Position numbers and translations under genes: made by a program. Shown here one piece after another: positions 6,062 to 8,849 of a stretch of DNA of 8,849 nucleotides; within the stretch, counting starts at the first letter, position 1; every line of letters starts with the position of its first letter. The notes under the pieces are model-generated. The model ran no database searches. It saw only the letters and a list, made by a program, of their open reading frames with translations, and was not told where the DNA came from. The stretch lies in NCBI GenBank assembly GCA_902464965.1, contig CABQLI010000080.1, forward strand, positions 1 to 8,849, written 5' to 3'. The stretch is from an uncultured Collinsella sp. (GTDB lineage: Bacteria > Actinomycetota > Coriobacteriia > Coriobacteriales > Coriobacteriaceae).

Positions 6062-8815
6062 TCACTCGTCCTGCTGAGCCGCGGGCCCATCGTTCGGCGT
6101 GGCCTGCCTGCGCGGGGCATGCCGGGAATTGATGTAGTCGTATGCGTAGGCGATCTCCGCGACGGGGACCTCCACGTGGTAATGGGCGGAAATGTCAGAG
6201 AAGCTCGTGCGGAATGCCTCGACGAAATCGTTGTGTTCATTGGCGAAGCGCTGCTCGTCTGCGTAGTTCTCGATGGGGCTTCTGGTCACGAGGCGCTCCA
6301 CGAGACAACACAGGTGCACGTAGAGCCCCATGCTCACACGAGCGCCAATCACGTCTCCGGTGAGCTGCTGGAGCCGCTCTGCGGCACTCTCGATTTCGCC
6401 GAAGAGCTTGTTGGGGTTAAGGATTGTGATGGACTCGACCACGTTCCTGAGGGTCATGTTCTTGACGAGATTCTGGTGGAACGTGCGCAAGCTGTCAGCG
6501 TCGAGCAAGCGTGCGAAGGCGCGGTCTATCTGGGCCGTTCCTTCGCCGGCGATGAGTTCCTCGAGCGAAATGAACGGGACTCCATCGGCGTGCGGATTGT
6601 CCGTGCCGATGACCGAGCGCACGTTGTACTGGGAGAAGGCGGCATCCTCAGATCCGTTATTGGCGAGCTGCCGCCAGTCAACGGCGACAAGCCGCGCGGG
6701 GGACTCGCCAGGCAGGCTCTGCGCCACGAGATCGCGGATCCGCGCAGCTGCGTCAAGTCCGCCTTCGGAGCAGAAGACAATCGCGTCCGGTCGGGCGTTG
6801 CGCGCCACGATGTGATAATTACAGGTGCAAGCTGCCGCAGCATCGTCGAGAACCTCTCGCACGGAGCGACCCGCGATAAGTCCGGCGCCAACCTCCACCG
6901 CAAGGCCGGTAGAGGCGTTGTTGATGATGCCGAGCGTCATGCCGGAGGTGGATTCCATACTCTTATAAATATCCTGGAGCGATCCCATGTCCACGAGGAT
7001 GACGACCTCGTCTGCGTAGGAGAAGCGGTCGATGATTTGCTGAAGAGGAACAGCGACGTCCGTAACCTTCTGGTCGTAGGGCATGTCGATGGCCTCGAAG
7101 ACCCTCGTGTCAAGAATCCGATTGGCGGCGTCGGCGATGCTCGTGGCGGTCGAGTAGCCATGACTGAGGACGATACCGACGCTCCGACGACGCTTAGACG
7201 GGTCGAGTGCGAGTGCCGCATGCGCAAGGACGAGCAGACACGTGAGATCGTCGAGTGCGATGCCGAGCGTGGCCTTGAGTTCATCAGCGATGCAGGCGCA
7301 GACAGTAACGGCAAAGCGGTTGCGCTGGGCCACGACGCCGCGCATGCCGGAAAGCTCGCTTGCATGGGAGCTCTTCCAACGCGAGAGGCTTGCGGGCGGC
7401 CACAGCTGGAGGCAGATGCCCTGGGCGATTAGATGCGAGCTCTTTCGGGACAAATCGATCGAGTAGAGTTCGTTCACGGAAGTGACGACGCTGTCGGCGA
7501 TCTGCTCGTATGCGTCGGACTTCGAGCGGCCCGGGTTTTGCCCGAACGCCAGGTAGTCCTCGAGGTCGCGGGCTCGCTCCACCAGCTGAGCGCTGCACGC
7601 GCCCCCATCAAGCGTGCCTTCGCGATAGCTCTCGTATGGCTCCAGCATGGCGTCGAGTACATGCCGTGCGCGGTCGTCCGCCTGGCTTTGGATGCTCCGG
7701 GTGGTGTCGATGAGCTGCATGTCGTTCTCGCTGCGCTCGAGTGCGGAGCCGGCAAGGATTGCGGAGGGAAGCTGGTAGGTGCGAATCTCCAGGCTGTCAC
7801 CCTTCGTGTCTAGATAGGCCTCGGCGCAACAGTTGGTGATGCAGTCGCGCAGGCCGCGTACGTTCTCCTCGAAGTTGGTGCCGGCGAGGGCTCGGAAGGC
7901 TCCGCGACTTATGAGGATGTCGCGTCCTATGCGTCGGCCCTCCTCCTTGAGGAAGTGGAGAGTCAGTTCCTCACGCTCCTCCTGGGTGCGCTCGCGCAGA
8001 GACGGCACCTGGGCGGACATGGGGATGCGACGCGTGAGGCTGCGGCACTCGGTACTGTCTGCCTCGTTTGAGGTGGCAAAGATAAGGCGCACAGCAGGGG
8101 CTGGCACAATGGCGCCCGCCTGTGCGGAGGCCCACTCCAAGAGCGCGTCCTGGGCAGCGGGTGAGAGGGCGTCGACGTCCTTGAGATAAACGATGCCGCC
8201 GCTCGCCCGATCTGCAGGCCCGCCATCTGCGCACAGGTCGTGAGTGAGCGCGCGGGCATCGTCTGCGTAATGCGAGCAGTCGATGCTCACAAGCTTGGCT
8301 TCCTGCTGCAGGACGCCGACGTTCTTGCCGTATTCGAGGGCAAGTTCGGCGAGTAGACCCTTGCCGGTTCCCGAGGCGCCACAGAGCAGGATGGGCAGGC
8401 CAGCTGGCGGGTACTTGAGCGCGGCGCAGAGCTGGCTGATGCAGGGCGCAAGGCTCAGCTCGTGACCGATTGCGCGGTCGAAGTCGAGTCGCTCGCCGTT
8501 TCCGAGCGTGGCGAAGAGCTGCTCGACCGAAGGGTAGGTGCTACGCTCAATGCGAGACTGGAAGAAGCGTTCGAGGGAGCGGCGGTGGAAGTAGCACACC
8601 GGTCGTGCCCCTGCTTTCACCACGAGGCCAGCGCGCACGAGCTCGTTGAGATACTGACTTGCCAGGCTGCGCGAGATGGCGAGCGAGTCGGTTATAGATG
8701 CCGTGGTGAAGTGGTCGAGACGGTTCTGGATGCGCCCGCCCCGCGTGCTGCCAAGCTCGCGCGTGATGCGATCGAGGTAGGCAAGCAGGTCTTTCTGTGT
8801 CTCGGGGATGTTCAT
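6062..8815 (-). CDS. LevR-like PRD/PTS-controlled regulator lacking the sigma-54 loop
   Basis: A 917-residue regulator with the LevR domain order. Residues 30-75 form a winged helix (SITDSLAISRSLASQYLNELVRAGL). An AAA+ domain (about 110-350) has Walker A GASGTGKG (146-153) and RRIPMSAQVPSLRERT (262-277). PRD1 spans about 380-540. The EIIA-Man-like domain (545-660) has His552 in VLSHGYS. The EIIB-Gat-like domain (660-760) has Cys682 in FCSEGG. PRD2 (about 785-897) has His834 in YVHLCCLVERL. These match His585, Cys689 and His869 of Bacillus LevR, so control by PTS phosphorylation is probably kept. Two AAA+ features are not: the GAFTGA loop is absent between Cys180 and Gly206, and Walker B reads GIVYLKD rather than GILFLDE. 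PRD1 has Gln465 where PRD2 has His. Start ATG 8815 follows AAAGGAGG by nine to ten bases; a GTG at 8842 has none. Its targets are unknown; related GfrR of Salmonella controls a fructoselysine/glucoselysine PTS. Confidence 0.85.
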   Translation of the reverse strand: MNIPETQKDLLAYLDRITRELGSTRGGRIQNRLDHFTTASITDSLAISRSLASQYLNELVRAGLVVKAGARPVCYFHRRSLERFFQSRIERSTYPSVEQLFATLGNGERLDFDRAIGHELSLAPCISQLCAALKYPPAGLPILLCGASGTGKGLLAELALEYGKNVGVLQQEAKLVSIDCSHYADDARALTHDLCADGGPADRASGGIVYLKDVDALSPAAQDALLEWASAQAGAIVPAPAVRLIFATSNEADSTECRSLTRRIPMSAQVPSLRERTQEEREELTLHFLKEEGRRIGRDILISRGAFRALAGTNFEENVRGLRDCITNCCAEAYLDTKGDSLEIRTYQLPSAILAGSALERSENDMQLIDTTRSIQSQADDRARHVLDAMLEPYESYREGTLDGGACSAQLVERARDLEDYLAFGQNPGRSKSDAYEQIADSVVTSVNELYSIDLSRKSSHLIAQGICLQLWPPASLSRWKSSHASELSGMRGVVAQRNRFAVTVCACIADELKATLGIALDDLTCLLVLAHAALALDPSKRRRSVGIVLSHGYSTATSIADAANRILDTRVFEAIDMPYDQKVTDVAVPLQQIIDRFSYADEVVILVDMGSLQDIYKSMESTSGMTLGIINNASTGLAVEVGAGLIAGRSVREVLDDAAAACTCNYHIVARNARPDAIVFCSEGGLDAAARIRDLVAQSLPGESPARLVAVDWRQLANNGSEDAAFSQYNVRSVIGTDNPHADGVPFISLEELIAGEGTAQIDRAFARLLDADSLRTFHQNLVKNMTLRNVVESITILNPNKLFGEIESAAERLQQLTGDVIGARVSMGLYVHLCCLVERLVTRSPIENYADEQRFANEHNDFVEAFRTSFSDISAHYHVEVPVAEIAYAYDYINSRHAPRRQATPNDGPAAQQDE

Positions 8816-8822
8816 GCGGCTG

Positions 8823-8832
8823 GTCCTCCTTT
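8823..8832 (-). promoter_or_regulatory. Ribosome site fixing the start of the LevR-like gene
   Basis: AAAGGAGGAC on the minus strand lies just before the ATG at 8815 and nowhere near the GTG at 8842, which decides the start in favour of the ATG. The promoter itself is outside the window. Confidence 0.75.
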
Positions 8833-8849
8833 CGTCCCACACCTTACGG

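Noticed and set aside
5900..7432. 510-codon open frame on the plus strand
   Set aside because: It lies opposite the LevR-like gene and the HAD remnant. Its composition follows the complementary codons, it shows no domain, and the minus-strand proteins match known families along their length.
8816..8842. GTG start giving nine extra residues on the LevR-like protein
   Set aside because: The AAAGGAGG ribosome site falls inside that extension and points to the ATG at 8815.
1..8849. CRISPR arrays, tRNA or rRNA genes, insertion sequences
   Set aside because: I looked for regularly spaced repeats, cloverleaf patterns and transposase motifs and saw none; the only direct repeat is the two-copy operator at 4931-5000.

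Overview
The window carries a compact minus-strand locus for breaking down Amadori products (fructoselysine type), preceded by a large LevR-type regulator. GC-rich codon use, strong AGGAGG-type ribosome sites, and the pairing of frl genes with a YfcC-type carrier and a LevR-like protein suggest a gut actinobacterium of the Coriobacteriia, with Collinsella as my best guess. This is judged from gene content and style only, not from a marker gene. Collinsella intestinalis is known to metabolise fructoselysine, which fits.

Layout, in the direction of transcription (right to left): a LevR-like PRD/PTS regulator (8815-6062); a remnant of a HAD-family phosphatase gene (about 6030-5875); a GntR/UTRA repressor, probably FrlR (5807-5073); a 197-base control region with two 20-base direct repeats spaced exactly 50 bases and two possible promoters; then a YfcC-family carrier (4875-3412), FrlC epimerase (3399-2542), FrlB deglycase (2441-1473) and FrlD kinase (1373-501). 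After frlD there is a ribosome site followed by the first ~20 codons of what looks like a second PfkB kinase that has decayed, then palindromes and a minus-strand terminator-like hairpin (128-149). A strong plus-strand terminator (59-95) probably closes a convergent gene to the left of the window.

Proposed working: the carrier imports a fructosamine such as fructoselysine; FrlD phosphorylates it on the 6-position; FrlB splits the 6-phosphate into glucose 6-phosphate and the free amino acid; FrlC would convert the psicoselysine epimer into the usable form. The GntR/UTRA protein probably represses the carrier-frlCBD unit through the repeats and is released by the sugar phosphate.

The most unusual points are: (a) the LevR-like protein keeps its PTS regulatory domains but has lost the sigma-54 contact loop (GAFTGA) and the Walker B acidic pair, so it probably does not work as a classical sigma-54 activator; (b) a YfcC carrier sits where other frl operons have an APC permease, an ABC system or a PTS; (c) FrlC lacks the usual metal-binding His; (d) two decayed catabolic genes, a phosphatase tail and a kinase head, suggest the locus once had a larger gene set.
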